From the NCBI RefSeq assembly GCF_014356525.2, contig NC_052505.1:53305879-53369878 (forward strand): DNA of 64,000 nucleotides, written 5' to 3'. Positions 12,120-24,275 of this stretch are shown here, in pieces. A model generated the notes under the pieces. It did no database searches and was not told where the DNA came from. It worked only from the letters and a program-made list of their open reading frames with translations. Every line of letters starts with the position of its first letter. Within the stretch, counting starts at the first letter, position 1. Source of the DNA: Nilaparvata lugens. Its lineage: Eukaryota > Arthropoda > Insecta > Hemiptera > Delphacidae. A program made the translations under genes and the position numbers.

Positions 12120-12364
12120 GAGAAGAGAAGAAGAAGATAAGAGAGGGTAGGGTTGTGTTTGTTCGCATCAAAACATGTCAACTTGTGGATTGCATACCGG
12201 AAAAACGGGAATTATTTAGATCTCCAAATTTTGCACATAGATTCTAAAAATATCAATCTCGTGCTCCTGGAAGCCCAAATTTTTATTTTCCTTCTAGATT
12301 TTTCAGAATTAATGTTTAAATTTCATTAATGGTACATTCGATTTTATTAAAAAATCACCAAATC

Positions 12365-12625
12365 ATATGGTCGAAATTAAAAAAGTAACATTTGTTTCTA
12401 TATTGCTTGCTACCTGAAAAACATAGTTTTGAAACTTCGTTTTCCTGATGCAATGTTTAGGCCTACACGTGGCATGGATTATTAATTTTTCAGCTAGAAC
12501 AATTTTTGAGACAAAGTGCTAAATAAACGTCTACAGTTTCATCAATGCTATAACGGCAATATGAAAACGCATGCAGATAATATGTCTTTGAATGAAGGTG
12601 TTGTTATTTACATAGAGAAATTATA
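12365..12625 (+). repeat. Interspersed repeat, family C, copy 1
   Basis: Blocks such as 'aaacttcgttttcctga', 'gcctacacgtggcatg', 'attaatttttcagctagaac' and 'aaataaacgtctacagttt' recur in order at 56060-56530. At both places it neighbours a family B Helitron, but in opposite relative orientation. No coding capacity. Confidence 0.6.
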
Positions 12626-12896
12626 TTCTTCCATTTTTATTTAATTAAAATTTCAAAATTATTCGAGCCCTGATAGAATGACTGACTCACTGTACAGTCA
12701 GTCGAAAATTTTAATATTGGAATGAGGGGTATTTTGGCAAGCTGAGCAAAAAAATAAGGTCATATGCACCTTTTCGTTATATCTTCAAATGAAAAATGAG
12801 TTTTGTGGGTTGTCAAAACTCCCTCTGAAAGGGAAACTATTTAACCTATTCTATCTTTTAGTAAAATAACAATGATCATCCATCCATGTATCATCT

Positions 12897-13410
12897 TCTA
12901 TACTATAATAAAGGAAAGAACTGGATTATAAACGTAGCCTATACAGATGTAAAGTATAGGGAAATTATGTTTGACGCATTATCACGTCAGAACTACTGGA
13001 CTGATTAATTTGAAATTTTGCATATAGATTCTTGCTTAACCGAGGGTGGTTATAGACCAATTTTAAATTCTTCAAGATTTGATTACATCAAGTTTTCAAT
13101 TATTTGTCATGCTTCCAGTTTGTATGGAAGCAGCAGAAGATTTCTCTTAAAAGGGAAATTAGAAGATACTTATGATTGGGGACCCTTTTCGAATGATAAA
13201 AACAGGTTTTCCGTCACACCCAAATATTTTCCGCCATTTTGAATCCAACTTCTTTTTTTAATTGAAAGGTGGTCATACTGATTTACTTAAAATGCAGCAT
13301 ATAAATTCTTAATCAACCGAGGATTCTTATAGGCCTATTTTGAAGTCTTCTAGATTTCATTACGTCAAAATTTTATGAAAGACCCTTGCGAAGCACGGGT
13401 TACCTGCTAG
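12897..13410 (+). mobile_element. Non-autonomous Helitron, family D, copy 1
   Basis: Starts TCTATACTATAATAAAGG and ends 'acctgCTAG' followed by T. The 3' hairpin CCCTTGCGAAGCACGGG pairs CCC/GGG and TGC/GCA around GAA. A shorter relative lies at 62838-63058. The base before the 5' TC is T rather than the expected A. The frame at 13018-13242 is inside this non-coding element. Confidence 0.7.
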
Positions 13411-16400
13411 TATTATAGAAATTTATGATCATATGAACATTATATTATCAGCCTAGAACTCAGTATTCTTTTGATTGGTGTATCTTTTGATATATGAATT
13501 GACTCGTTACTATCTAATAAAATACCTCTTATATAATCTTTAAACTTGCGCAAGTATTTTTACCAATTTCTTAATTTATAAAACCCTTTCGACGAGCTAG
13601 CTTTGATTTCTTATTTCATTTCGAAGCACTGAGGGCGCCCTATCACTATTTCAAATATTATTCACTTACGTGCTGGAATTTTCTATGAGCTGCTGATGGC
13701 GATCCAAACTCCTGGTGGTCCTGGATTATTTGTAGCCGGAGTCGTCTCTTCCAAGGAATTAAAAATTATTTAAATGACTCTTGCTTTACAATAGCATCAC
13801 AAAGTCCTATGAGAAAATTTAGTAATTCAATTTAACTTTGAGTTATTAAAAGGTACAGTAAGATATTGCGCTCTATGATTTTTGGTGACATCTCATGGTG
13901 GTGGTTGGCAGGCAAGTGGGGAAGTTCTCTTTTCTAATTCACAATTTTTTTCATTTCCGATTTCCAAATTTACATAAAATTTAAATAATCTGTTCCTCCG
14001 CCATTCATGGCTCAAATAGACCGTACAAACTATTAGATTATTACTTATGTTACATCTTTAATAATTTATTTGCCTTCGGGCCGTATCCAGAACATAAACT
14101 GTACAACAATAACTCATAAATTCTTATCATTTGTAGAGATATATACAAATATATTTGAATCGGCTCACTATTACCGCCTATCAATTGCTACCATTTGATT
14201 GGTGCATGCAAATTATTATAGTATTCATGCGCCTAGGAACCTCCTACTTCCTCAATACATTTAATTATTTTTGTTTGGGTTTTTTAATACGTTTTTTACA
14301 TGCAAAGTGATTCTATAAAGGTTATAGATTGATTCTCATATTACAACAATTAGCCACGTGGAACCTTTGGTTCCTCAAGTTGAATACTATTTCGTTACAA
14401 TAAGTTTCTGCCAAGGTGTTTGGTCAGATTCTACGTTATGCGACTCAGTCGATCATTAGGTCGCCGATCAGTAGATGTTTTACGCCTAACCTCAAATTTT
14501 CAATATTTTATATAATATTATATAGGTAGCAAGAATTATTTTTATTTCTATTCGGCTGTTGTAAATTTAGCCATGATGCCTGATATTATCTAATCTTTAA
14601 ACATTAGGCTATCATTTTTGGCGATATTAGCCTATTATTCCACTTAGACCTATAAATTTCTTCAAATAGGAATTTTTATTCATCCATCCGAATTTCAATA
14701 CGTTACAAGATCTATCAGAATTCGGGAAGGAACAGTAATGTTGTTGGCGATCCTGTCGTTATATCCCTATCATTTTATGATTTCTGCCTGAACAAATGTT
14801 TCTGAAGAAGACCGTCGAATTTTCGTGAGTAGTTTCCTCACATTATAATATAGAATAGAGTTCCAGTGAACATGAGTCCAGAAATACATCTTTACCGGGA
14901 TAATAATCGCGGGAAATTGCACATTCATCTCCAATTTTCAATTCCATTAATATTTGTTACAGCCTCATGAGAATAATTGGACGATCAATTCTCATTTAAG
15001 AGTAGCTGGGAAATCATATAAAATTAATTGAAAGTATGTCACTCCAATAACTATTGAGATTATGGGGATTGGTTTCGCTACTGGATTTTTTAAATAGTTT
15101 GAAAAATGACTACACAAAATTTACAGTTGTGATGTGTGTGATGTTGTGGAACTTCTCCATAATGAACACGATTTCAATTTGTGTTCTTACAACCCAAGCA
15201 TTTGGAAAATCTTCAGTTCGATAAATAGAATGTCAGACTTATGAGGTTTGGGTGCTTCTGGACAAGAATACCACTCAATTGTTTCCCTCAGAATGAAATA
15301 AATTTTCCCCCCTTATTTGGCAAACTATAAAAAATAAATATACTGATTATACTATTTTTGGATAGGAAATTAAGTTTTTTGATCATATTTCCCATATTAT
15401 CTCAACAAAAATTGATGTGACATACTTTCAATTTGTTTTATTTGATTCCTAAGCTATTCATTCAAATTGATATGATTATTCAAGTATCTCCCAAAGGCTG
15501 TGGATTTATGAATAAACAAGTTGTGAAAACAATTCAGATTCTCCGCCATTACTATGAAAGTAACAAAGCATTTTTGATTCAATGTTTACTGAAACTTTCT
15601 TCTCAATTTCAATTTCAGGAAACGACCCACGAAGCGGTTTTGTCTATTCTAGAAATATCCTGTTGAAGTAGATGAATTCACCAGTCATTATAAAATATAT
15701 TGCTACTGGATAAAAATATACTATAACACAAGTTGTAGATGAAGTGTACGCGATAAGCTCCAGTCCAATTTACTTCCATCAACCATAGACCGATTCCAAA
15801 ACAAAAGTCTCGATCGATGAGATAATGGTGAATTTCAGAAAAGATCAGTGCTGAAATAACAATGCGAATCATCGAACGTATAATTCGATAGAAACAAAAC
15901 GGAACGATGATTCTGTTGAATAAAAGAGAAGTAAGCCAGGCTTTCAAGAGCAGTGTGACAGCTACCGTCTGTTAGAACTCGGAGAGGAAACGCGAACAAA
16001 ATACACTTCTTTACGAAATGAATAAAGTTTGCTCGTTATACAAAAAAAGAAGATCTAGAGATAGAACAGGACTTTAGCTGAAATACACAGTGAGACGAAA
16101 AGGTGCAGTATCAAAGACAACAGCTCATGTATTATGCAATATTTCGAGTTCACCCCCCCCCTCTACGTGCGATGATTGGGAGGGGGGCGAGATGCCCCCA
16201 GGGGGCCCCAAGTGGGCATGTACACTAACAGCAAACTTCTACAACGATGCCAACAACTTTTTCTCTTTAGTTTGCCTCGTTTTACAGCTTGTTATCTCGA
16301 GAAGAGAGAGGAAAAAATAAATGAATGGTGTTATGATATGTGCAATAAGATTTTCTCACAATTTGTTGGCTTCTTGTTGTATCTGTTTTTGTTGGTAGAT

Positions 16401-16550
16401 GCGATATGTTTTGCTTTGCTACTGTTCTATAATTCTTCTGTCTCTTGTTTCATCCATTTTGAATGCTTCTGTTTGGATTCTTTTCAATATGTATAATAAT
16501 TGATGTCATGTTGATGAGACAAACATAGATGAAATAAAAAAAAGTAAATT
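13411..16550. other. No supported gene
   Basis: About 3 kb of AT-rich sequence. Frames at 15433-15666, 15678-15947 and 16090-16496 carry no recognisable domain. A GC-rich patch with poly-C and poly-G runs (16150-16215) stands out in composition but resembles nothing I know. Confidence 0.4.
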
Positions 16551-16554
16551 CGTA

Positions 16555-16690
16555 TGGCTTTTGCTGGTGAGGAATCCGTTGCGGGAAGGTCCCATCTCAC
16601 CTGAATATACAATTTGAGCCGTCAATGGGCCTCACGACTGTCATACTTCAGCCTGGTCCGACAGTTTAACGTGCCCATTCGATAACATAA
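16555..16690 (-). repeat. GC-richer putative SINE/LINE segment
   Basis: A 135-bp island far richer in GC than its surroundings, including 'ggtgaggaatccgttgcggg', 'cttcagcctggtccgacag' and 'ttaacgtgcccattcgataa'. Read on the minus strand it runs into T-rich 'ttactttttttt'. Phrases of this kind are familiar to me from repeated non-coding insect sequence, but I cannot assign a family. Confidence 0.35.
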
Positions 16691-16699
16691 TAATATCAT

Positions 16700-18600
16700 A
16701 TCGTGTCGTTCACAATTTTGCACCACAAGAGATTTACCATGAAATACGAATAGCTCTTGTGATACGAATGATAAATCGTAGGAGTTTGCGAATTAAAAAA
16801 ATGAATGAATTTAGAATATTCGTTCGAGGATTCTTGTTCGGTACCTGAGGATGCGAGGGATAAAGTTGAAAATGAGATGAAAATTAAAATCTCAATTGAA
16901 ATCCAGTATGACGATCTTCATCTTATGAGTTGCATAGCTATTAGAAATGTTATTATCAGAAGTAGGTTCTAGTTTGAACAATGTGGTGTATGAATAATAG
17001 AATGATAATTTTTAATGGAGGCTGACGATATTTATTGATAACAAACAAAAAATTATCGAGTTGTAATAAAATTTTGATTTCTATCTGTAATAATTTCATC
17101 CACAATGAATAATTTACAGTGGAAGAAGAAAACATTTATTCCGTATATCAAAGTATTAGTCTAGCACTTATTTGATTGATAAAAATGAAAAATCTTCAAA
17201 AAAAATTTTCCGATGTTTGAAAAAAGATTTGAATACGCTATATTAGCTATATTAGGCAATAAATATAGAGAGTGAGGAGGAAACAACCAACTCTCTTGGT
17301 TTTGTTTGAGCATTGTTGTACTTATTCTTTTCGAAGATTTATTGTATCTTTCCATTGACATGAAGAATTCTGTGATCTATTACAATCATAATGTTGAAAC
17401 TCTTTGTACGAGTAAACACATGAATTAATTTCTACTTCTCGCATGAAACTCAAGACCTTTTTTGTTATTTGCTATCCAATATATTATTTATATTTTGCTA
17501 TTCTTATAATATTTATATGTTATTCAATACATCTGGGCAGAATGCATCATTGATTGAATCTTGAGTATATTACTTATTCCTGTTGATTCCATTTTTAAGA
17601 TTATGATACTTCATTCCACATATTATGCCTTAGTCAAAAACCTGATCCTCTATCCTCTGGATAGTTTTGAAGGTGATATAGTGGTTACTTATACTAAAAC
17701 GAGAGACTGGAGATTGTCCAACTAGAAATCCATTGAAAAATGAGTTGAACAAAAATTGATAATGCTCCAACAAAGGAAACCGGTATCTAAATTTTCAATA
17801 AATCGGTGGTTTAATAATATTTAGTCTTTTACCCAGAACCTGAACATTTATTAATATATATATTGTGATGAAACAATATTCATCATGATTTTTAAATAAA
17901 TCTCATGATAGGAGAGAATCAACCAGAAAAATTGTAATTACTTTTATAGAATGAAAGATCTGCTAAAGGAATAGTTAGCGACCGAGCGATAAGGCTTCCA
18001 TTATCAACAGCTGAGTATCAGATAAGATTACCGTTCTGTACTACACATTTTTTCCAAAGAATTATTTAATAAAATTATAATTATTTTGCAAATTGAGTAC
18101 GAATCGTTTATGAATTGCTCATTGAATTTTGGAGGTTACACTTTTGTTTACTATTGATCAAATGCTTTGTAGCAGCTCAAACACAGCTGACTGACTCAAT
18201 ATACTATAAAATGTCATGCCAGGTTTTCATGCAAGCTATAATATTATTTCCAAAATTAAGAACTATTGATAAAGGACCAAGAATTTCAAATAGAAAATAA
18301 AATGTATGTATTATTGTTGAAACTATTTATTATTCACGAAATTGCATTATAATGTCAAGTATTATTGTAACTAACTAGGCCATAGCATGAATATTGTATT
18401 ATTGATAAGAGCAGCAAAAATCAATTATAACAGTTTCGAACATAATGAGAATTGTGCAGAAATATTAAATTATTAATTATTGTTTCAACTGAACCACATG
18501 TACACTGTATAAGAGGAACTCTTATATAGAATTTAGCAGTTTAAAGAATTATACAAATTAAGTTATTATTGTAATTAAAGGAATTATATTTTACTGCTTG
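16700..18600. other. No recognisable feature
   Basis: AT-rich, without coding support. Frames at 17161-17361 and 18115-18300 are unremarkable. Confidence 0.45.
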
Positions 18601-18604
18601 CCAC

Positions 18605-18658
18605 TGACGTCATGCCTACGTCATAATCATTCTACCAATGGCAAATTTTTATGCAAAT
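18605..18658 (+). promoter_or_regulatory. CRE / CCAAT / octamer cluster
   Basis: Within 54 bp: a perfect palindromic CRE TGACGTCA (18605-18612), a second ACGTCA site (18618-18623), CCAAT (18635-18639) and a perfect octamer ATGCAAAT (18651-18658). The sites are consensus matches to CREB/ATF, NF-Y and POU-domain factors. A promoter role is inference; it could belong to a decayed retroelement or an unseen host promoter. Confidence 0.4.
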
Positions 18659-18659
18659 T

Positions 18660-20277
18660 AATTACACAGAGATTCTCAGAGAAAAGGTTCTAGCCTAAAG
18701 GCTTAGAAGAAGACACGGCTCTTCCCTTTTGAAATCCTCACCAGTAAGACCTTGTTAAAAGTTACCAAAGACCTATTTGTGAAATTTTGTTCGATTTTAT
18801 ATGTTTTATCTGTGAGCCAATATTTTTGGGTTAATTTGTCTAGTATTTGTAAATTTATTTCATCAATCGATAATTCAAGAATTTCAAGTTTGATTATTCC
18901 CTGTTTTAACTGGTGAAGGAGATATTTAATTAAAAATTCCACACGTGCTGAAACCGAAGCCTGGACCCGCCGCCGATCAAACAAATTTGATCCAAAGGAA
19001 CCACGACCGCCAAGGAGTTTCACATGAGTTTTGAAATTTGGGACCCCAATTTACGCTTCGAAAGAAATAACAGTGCAGAAAATATAAATTTTTCTTCGTT
19101 AAATTAATGGCCACGCCGACAAGCGCTTATTAATTATTAAGATCTTAGAATTTATTTGGTATAGAATTTATAAGAATTTGTGGTTGATTAACTATCCTCC
19201 GCTGCCAGAACCACGACATCGAGCAAAATTTTAAAAAAATCTTTTATAATCTATTTTCACTATTTTTTCCACAAACTGTTAAATTTATCAATCATAAAAT
19301 TCTGTTGAATCATGCATGGTATCATGCGAGCACAAGCAAAATTCTGATCATTTTGTTAATGTTAAACTATTCTCAATCTGTAAATCAAGCTCTGAATCTG
19401 CACTGTCAAATCATATGTTTTATTATAGTATATTTCAATGTTGTTAATTCGTCTTCTGAGTTCGATTATTTCTTAAGCCTGTCAATTATTGTGTCTGACA
19501 CGTTCTACAGTATCAAGAACCGATCGAATACGATCATTGAAATAATTGAATTAAGCTGGATATTGGAACAGATCTAAGTGGATGTAGTGTGTGGGGTCAG
19601 ATCGAGATTACCTATTCTCTGTCCTTACCTGCTCATATATCAGCTTTTATCTGTTACCAACCTCGACTTAGGGGCGAATTCGTCAACTGTACAGCAGATG
19701 CAGCTGGAGATCATAATTTCCTACAATAGAGCATAAAGCCCGACAAGACTCTGTTCTCGAAATATATTCCGAACGATATCTGGTCCCAGTACCCTATCTT
19801 AATCCTTCGGAACTTATTAGAGACGCAGTCCCGTGAATCATCTACATCGGGATTTTTGCTTGACCTGTATGATTTTGTATGTTGTTCCAGCACAGGTAAT
19901 AGCTTTAAGATACCCGTATTCAGTGCTTAGCAACCGCTACACTACTTTAAAAAAGTTATATCATTATACAATTTGTCATAAGAAGAATCAAGGGTGAGCG
20001 AGTGTTTATGCCTCCCGCGATTCATACGATTGTATTGAATCTTGTAGTGAATCGATCAGTCTGGTACTCACTTAGCGTCCACGCACGCATTTTCAAAATT
20101 TATAACCTCAATACTGGTGACTCAGTACAAGATTCATTATACGTGTGTGAGGCATGTAAAATACCGCTTTACACGATTTGGCTAGTAACGTGGGGCTATT
20201 TGTACTCCACATTAGATTCATTACACGTATATCGACCTATCCTTGGAGGCGAGTGTAACTCCCCCAGGAAAAGCTTT

Positions 20278-20280
<3 letters not shown>
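18660..20280. other. Unassigned moderately GC-rich region
   Basis: Patches near 18950-19020 and 19600-19930 are richer in GC than their surroundings and could be a decayed retroelement. No reverse transcriptase, integrase or matching long terminal repeats can be read. The frames at 18703-19023 (minus) and 20002-20364 (plus) have no family motifs. Confidence 0.35.
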
Positions 20281-20313
<33 letters not shown>

Positions 20314-20454
20314 CAGGAGACACAAGACATGAATAGATTGAAAACACTTAGGAACTTACATTAGAGACGGTTTTTAATGTGAGTTTCTAAGTGTTTTCAA
20401 TCTATTCATGTCTTGTGTCTCCTGTTTTAATTCATATTACAAACTTTAAAGTGT

Positions 20455-20510
<56 letters not shown>

Positions 20511-20597
20511 TAAAGTTTGTAATATGAATTAAAACAGGAGACACTGTTTTAATTCATATTACAAACTTTAAAGTGTCCTATATATATATATATATAA
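20281..20597. repeat. Palindromic terminal-repeat array with (TA)n spacers
   Basis: A near-perfect inverted repeat (20309-20363 against 20375-20429, two or three mismatches in 55 bp) is followed by (TA)n (20456-20508), then short alternating inverted and direct copies of the same 'acaggagacac' / 'ttaattcatattacaaac' motifs, then another TA run. Related blocks recur at 24165-24245. These are probably terminal repeats of the Penelope-like elements between them. Confidence 0.6.
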
Positions 20598-20976
20598 ACA
20601 GGATACACACAACACGGTTAGATTAAAAACACTTTAAAACTTACATTTAAACGAGAATATCCAGGAACTGGGCCCCTTTTGTCAATCAAACAGGAAGTGA
20701 AGTTGGAAGTTGTGCAGATTTGAACATTTTAACGGTCGTGACCACAGAGACGCGGTAGAGATGTTGTGTAGACCATAGAGCACAGACGAACGGAGGCGCA
20801 CTGATTGAAGGAGAATTATGGGATTAGTTGGTGGGCCATGATGGGTTATTTCAAGCAGGAGATTTCAAATTTGTGTGGGTTATGGATAAGGGAAGGTGTA
20901 GATTATGAATTGATAGGAAAGAGGAGGTTCAAAATTAGAAATCCAGAATGAAGTGGAATAAAATTAGAAAGAGGAA
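20597..20976 (+). repeat. Left inverted arm: 5' part of a Penelope-like element
   Basis: Matches the reverse complement of 23691-24046 throughout. The shared sequence is coding-like: both arms conserve one frame giving YGISWWAMMGYFK, GLWIR and GVDYEL, followed by KRRFKIRNP and a shared stop. In this copy the frame runs into the reverse-transcriptase fragment that follows, so the arm is probably the N-terminal region of the same protein. Confidence 0.55.
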
Positions 20977-21930
20977 TCTCTGAATCCTCCATCAACTTCC
21001 TAGATGTCAACGTAATCCTTTCCAACTCCAATGCTTTATCCACCAATACTTTCACCAAATCCACCTACACTCGACTGTTCCTAAACTTTGAGAGTTGCCA
21101 TCCCTACCACATCAGAAGATCTCTTTCACGTTCCCTCTCAATCCGAGGCCAAAAAATTCGCAGTGATCCTCACCACCTTGACCAGTACCTTAAAAAACTT
21201 CATCAATCCCTCCTGAAATGTAATCATCCTGGAAGGTTGTTACAGAAACAAATCTCCTCCAAAACAGACACTAATCCAACCACAAAAAATTCCCAAATCC
21301 CACAAACTCCAAAGCTCTGTACTACCTACTTCCCTGGAATCGAAAACCTCAAGCATGTCCTTAAAGATCTGTTCCATGTCGTCTCCTCCAATCCCTCTAC
21401 AAAACACCTTTTCCAGCAACCACTCACCCTCATTCACAAGCAGTCTACCAACCTCTAAATAATTTTTAATAAAAACCAATCACTCACCTCTGATGAAATC
21501 CCAACTCCACCTGGTACCCTACCCTACAAACGCCCCTGCTGTGAAACCTGCCCTATCACTGATCCTTAAATCTCCTTTACCAGTCCTACCAACTACACCC
21601 ATCAAATCCATCAATCCAGTAATTGCATCTCCAAAAATTTCATCTACCTCCTTTCCTGCAACTTCTGTCCTGCCTTCTAGGTGAAACCACCACTGCGCTA
21701 AACCTCCGGATCAACAATTACAGGGCTTCCTTGAAAAATAATACTTCCCTACCAATCCCCACCCATGGCTCTGAGCACAACAAGAACTTTGACCAATGCT
21801 TCAAAGTCAAAGTCCTTGTCACTCTCCCTCCCACAGCCCCCTCCATAGATGTCAAGACGAAAGAATTGGCTTTTATTTGGGTGCTTGGAGCTGCTTTCAG
21901 TCCTGGTCTTAACAGACAGCAATAGTACCA
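20977..21930 (+). pseudogene. Penelope-like element 1: RT C-terminus plus GIY-YIG remnant
   Basis: The first frame reads SSINFLDVNVILSNSN, then TKSTYTRLFLNFESCHPYH, the conserved end of Penelope-type reverse transcriptases (FLD-V/L and SCHP motifs). A linker frame runs to about 21458. At 21640-21790 'YLLSCNFCPA' and, after a frameshift, 'LGETTTALNLRINNYR' form a GIY-YIG nuclease core. The RT palm (including the catalytic Asp pair) is deleted between the arm and this fragment, and the GIY-YIG domain is frame-broken. It is not functional. The lineage differs from element 2, judging by divergence around SCHP. Confidence 0.65.
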
Positions 21931-22179
21931 TAACTATCAACTCTACACCAACTGTCTAATTAAATTGAAATAAATTCCATCATATATAAGAAATTTCACA
22001 GCTATCAAATATATAATGAATTTTCAATAAAAATAAAAATAAATCTAATTCCAATTCAATTCGTTAACTTCTTGTGTAGTTGAGAAGTTGATATTGTGGT
22101 AATTATTCATATTGAATGAAAAAGACTAAGATATTATCAAAAAACCACTGATTCATTGAAATTAGAAAGACCGGTTTCG

Positions 22180-22335
22180 GTTATTACACCATTGTCAATC
22201 TCTGATAAACTAAAACTAAATACAAGAGCAGCAGAATTTATACTAGTAGGCGAGTACTGCTATTGGTCGAGGGCATGAACGCCTGCCATTGGCCTAGCTA
22301 GACAGTCTCCTCCCCCTCAACGGTGTGACAAAATG
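22180..22335 (-). promoter_or_regulatory. Candidate Penelope-like terminal-repeat promoter
   Basis: Reading minus: a CCAAT-type box ('gaccaatagcag'), then TATAAAT at about 22238-22244, then 'tctgctgctcttgtattt'; about 70 bp on comes 'ataaccgaaaccggtctttc', a phrase I associate with Penelope-like terminal repeats. Some such repeats encode hammerhead ribozymes; I cannot establish one by eye. Confidence 0.35.
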
Positions 22336-22473
22336 GCGGCTTAAGCAACAGAATCGCCATGATAATAAAATTTACTTTTTTAGTACAAAATAACAACCAA
22401 GAAAACAAATGTGAAAGATAATAAAACAAATATGTAAATGGAAAAACTATTGACTAATGTATGCTTACATTGT

Positions 22474-23620
22474 TTATGATAAAACTAAATTCGTAGTGTT
22501 GTACTGGTTGAAATGAATCTGGTCATTTAAACTATACTGGGGATTTTCCTTAATTACTCTTGTTATTTCTAAAGCCTCTAGAATATTCGAAGATCTGCCT
22601 TTGTTATTAACATGCAGAAACTCAACATTCTCCTTAACTGTGAACTTGTGATTATTTGTTATCAAATGTTCTGCAAAGTTAGATTCCCCATTTTGTTTAT
22701 TCCAATCTCTGATGTGTTCTTTAATTCTACTTTTGAAACTTCTACCAGTCTGACCCACGTAACAAGCATTACAATCATCACATTTAAGTTTGTACACCCC
22801 GCTTTTATCCCAAATATCAATTTTGTCTTTACTCCAGCTAAATAGACTATTTAAAATCGGTTTGGTCTTGGAAGCAACATGAAATCCATTCCTCTTCAAT
22901 TCCCCACCTATCTTATCAGGTACAAGGCCTAAATATGGGATTGTTATCCAAGTCTTCTCCTCACAGTTTGAGCCTACAAAGCTAGAATTGATTGAAATTT
23001 GTCTATTAATTTCACTCAATAATCTGTCCACCATACTTTCTTCATACCCATTTGTGACAGCTATCTGTTTAATTTTAGTGATCTCAATATCAAAATCATG
23101 ATTGCTCTTAGGTATTGTTAGTGCTCTATGGACCATGCTAGTTTGTGAGAAATAGGATGACAAGAATGAAGAGGAATGATAACATCAGTATGGGTTGGCT
23201 TTCTGAAAATAGAAAACTTGTGAAAACCAGTGCTATGATCTATTCTTAAATCTAGAAAATTCAATACACAATCCTGTTCTACCTCTACAGTGAATTTTAT
23301 ACTCTGATGTAATCCATACAGATGGGAAAGAAAATTGTCTAGTTGTCTGTTACTTCCTTTCCATAAGCAAATAATATCATCAACATATCGAAACCAGTAA
23401 ACAATTTTATCTTTGAAATTACTATTTTCAATGATTCTACTTTCTAACTTATCCATAAATAATTCAGCTAGGAGTGGTGAGAGGGGTGACCCCATTGCCA
23501 ACCCCTCTCTTTCTTCGAAAAATCTATTGTTAAATTTGAAATAATTAATCTGAGTGCATAACTTCATCAATCCTATCAGTTCTTCTCTGAGTGTATGATC
23601 ATTATTTTATAGAGGCTTTC
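22474..23620 (-). pseudogene. Penelope-like element 2: reverse transcriptase and GIY-YIG endonuclease
   Basis: Two overlapping minus-strand frames make one broken protein. The upstream frame (23570-23118) has GLAMGSPLSPLLAELF, the YVDD catalytic box, and the FLDL and SCHP motifs of the RT thumb. The downstream frame (22474-23163) ends with GVYKLKCDDC, CYVGQTGRSF and an EH-rich segment, a GIY-YIG nuclease with paired cysteines. This RT plus GIY-YIG order defines canonical Penelope elements. A frameshift lies in the 46-bp overlap. The RT frame opens only at about 23615, so fingers and N-terminus are missing. It converges tail-to-tail with element 1. Confidence 0.85.
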
Positions 23621-23690
23621 ATTATTTCCTCAGCTCTTTCAAGACTTTCTCCCACCTTTCTCTCAATTCTATAATTCCATTTTCTAATTT

Positions 23691-24046
23691 TATTCTACTT
23701 CATTTCGGATTTCTAATTTTAAATCTCCTCTTCTCTAGCAATTCATAATCTACACCCTTCCTTATCCATAACCCACTCAAATTTGAAATCTCCCGCTTGA
23801 AATAACCCATCATGGCCCACCAACTAATCCCATAATGCTCCTTCAATCAGTGCTCCTCCGTTCGTCTGTGCTCTATGGTTTGAACAACGTCTCTACCGCG
23901 TCTCTGTGGTCACGCCATTGGAATGTTCAAATCTGCACAACTTCACTTCCTGGTTGATTGACAAAGGGGGCCCAGCCCCCAAAAATTCTCGTTTAAATGT
24001 AGGTTTTTAAGTGTTTTTAATTTATCCGTGTCGTGTGTATCCTGTT
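23691..24046 (-). repeat. Right inverted arm
   Basis: Reverse complement of 20597-20976. On the minus strand the shared coding-like frame continues about 80 bp further than in the left arm (ENGIIELRERWEKVLKELRK) before joining element 2 near 23620. That is a plausible continuation of the Penelope N-terminal region deleted on the left. Confidence 0.6.
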
Positions 24047-24099
24047 TATATTTATATTATAAAACTTTAAAGTATTTTCTGTGCTTTATATAAAGTGCA

Positions 24100-24275
24100 C
24101 CATGTCCACCATGGATGGTTGAGGAAGGGGACTCAGTTCCCGAGAATTTCCCCCATTTCTAATGTAAGTTTTTAAGTGTTTTCAATCTATATTTATGTCT
24201 CATGTCTCCTGTTTTAATTCATATTACAAACTTTAAAGTGTCTTCTGTTATTATATATACATATATATATATATC
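24100..24275. repeat. Terminal-repeat motif copy and AT microsatellite
   Basis: 'aagtttttaagtgttttcaa', 'catgtctcctgttttaatt' and 'catattacaaactttaaag' repeat the motifs of the 20.3-20.6 kb array, followed by 'atatatat'. This marks the outer edge of the Penelope cluster. Confidence 0.55.

Noticed and set aside
18660..19930. LTR retrotransposon
   Set aside because: Composition and wording hinted at it, but no matching long terminal repeats, primer-binding site or pol motifs can be read.
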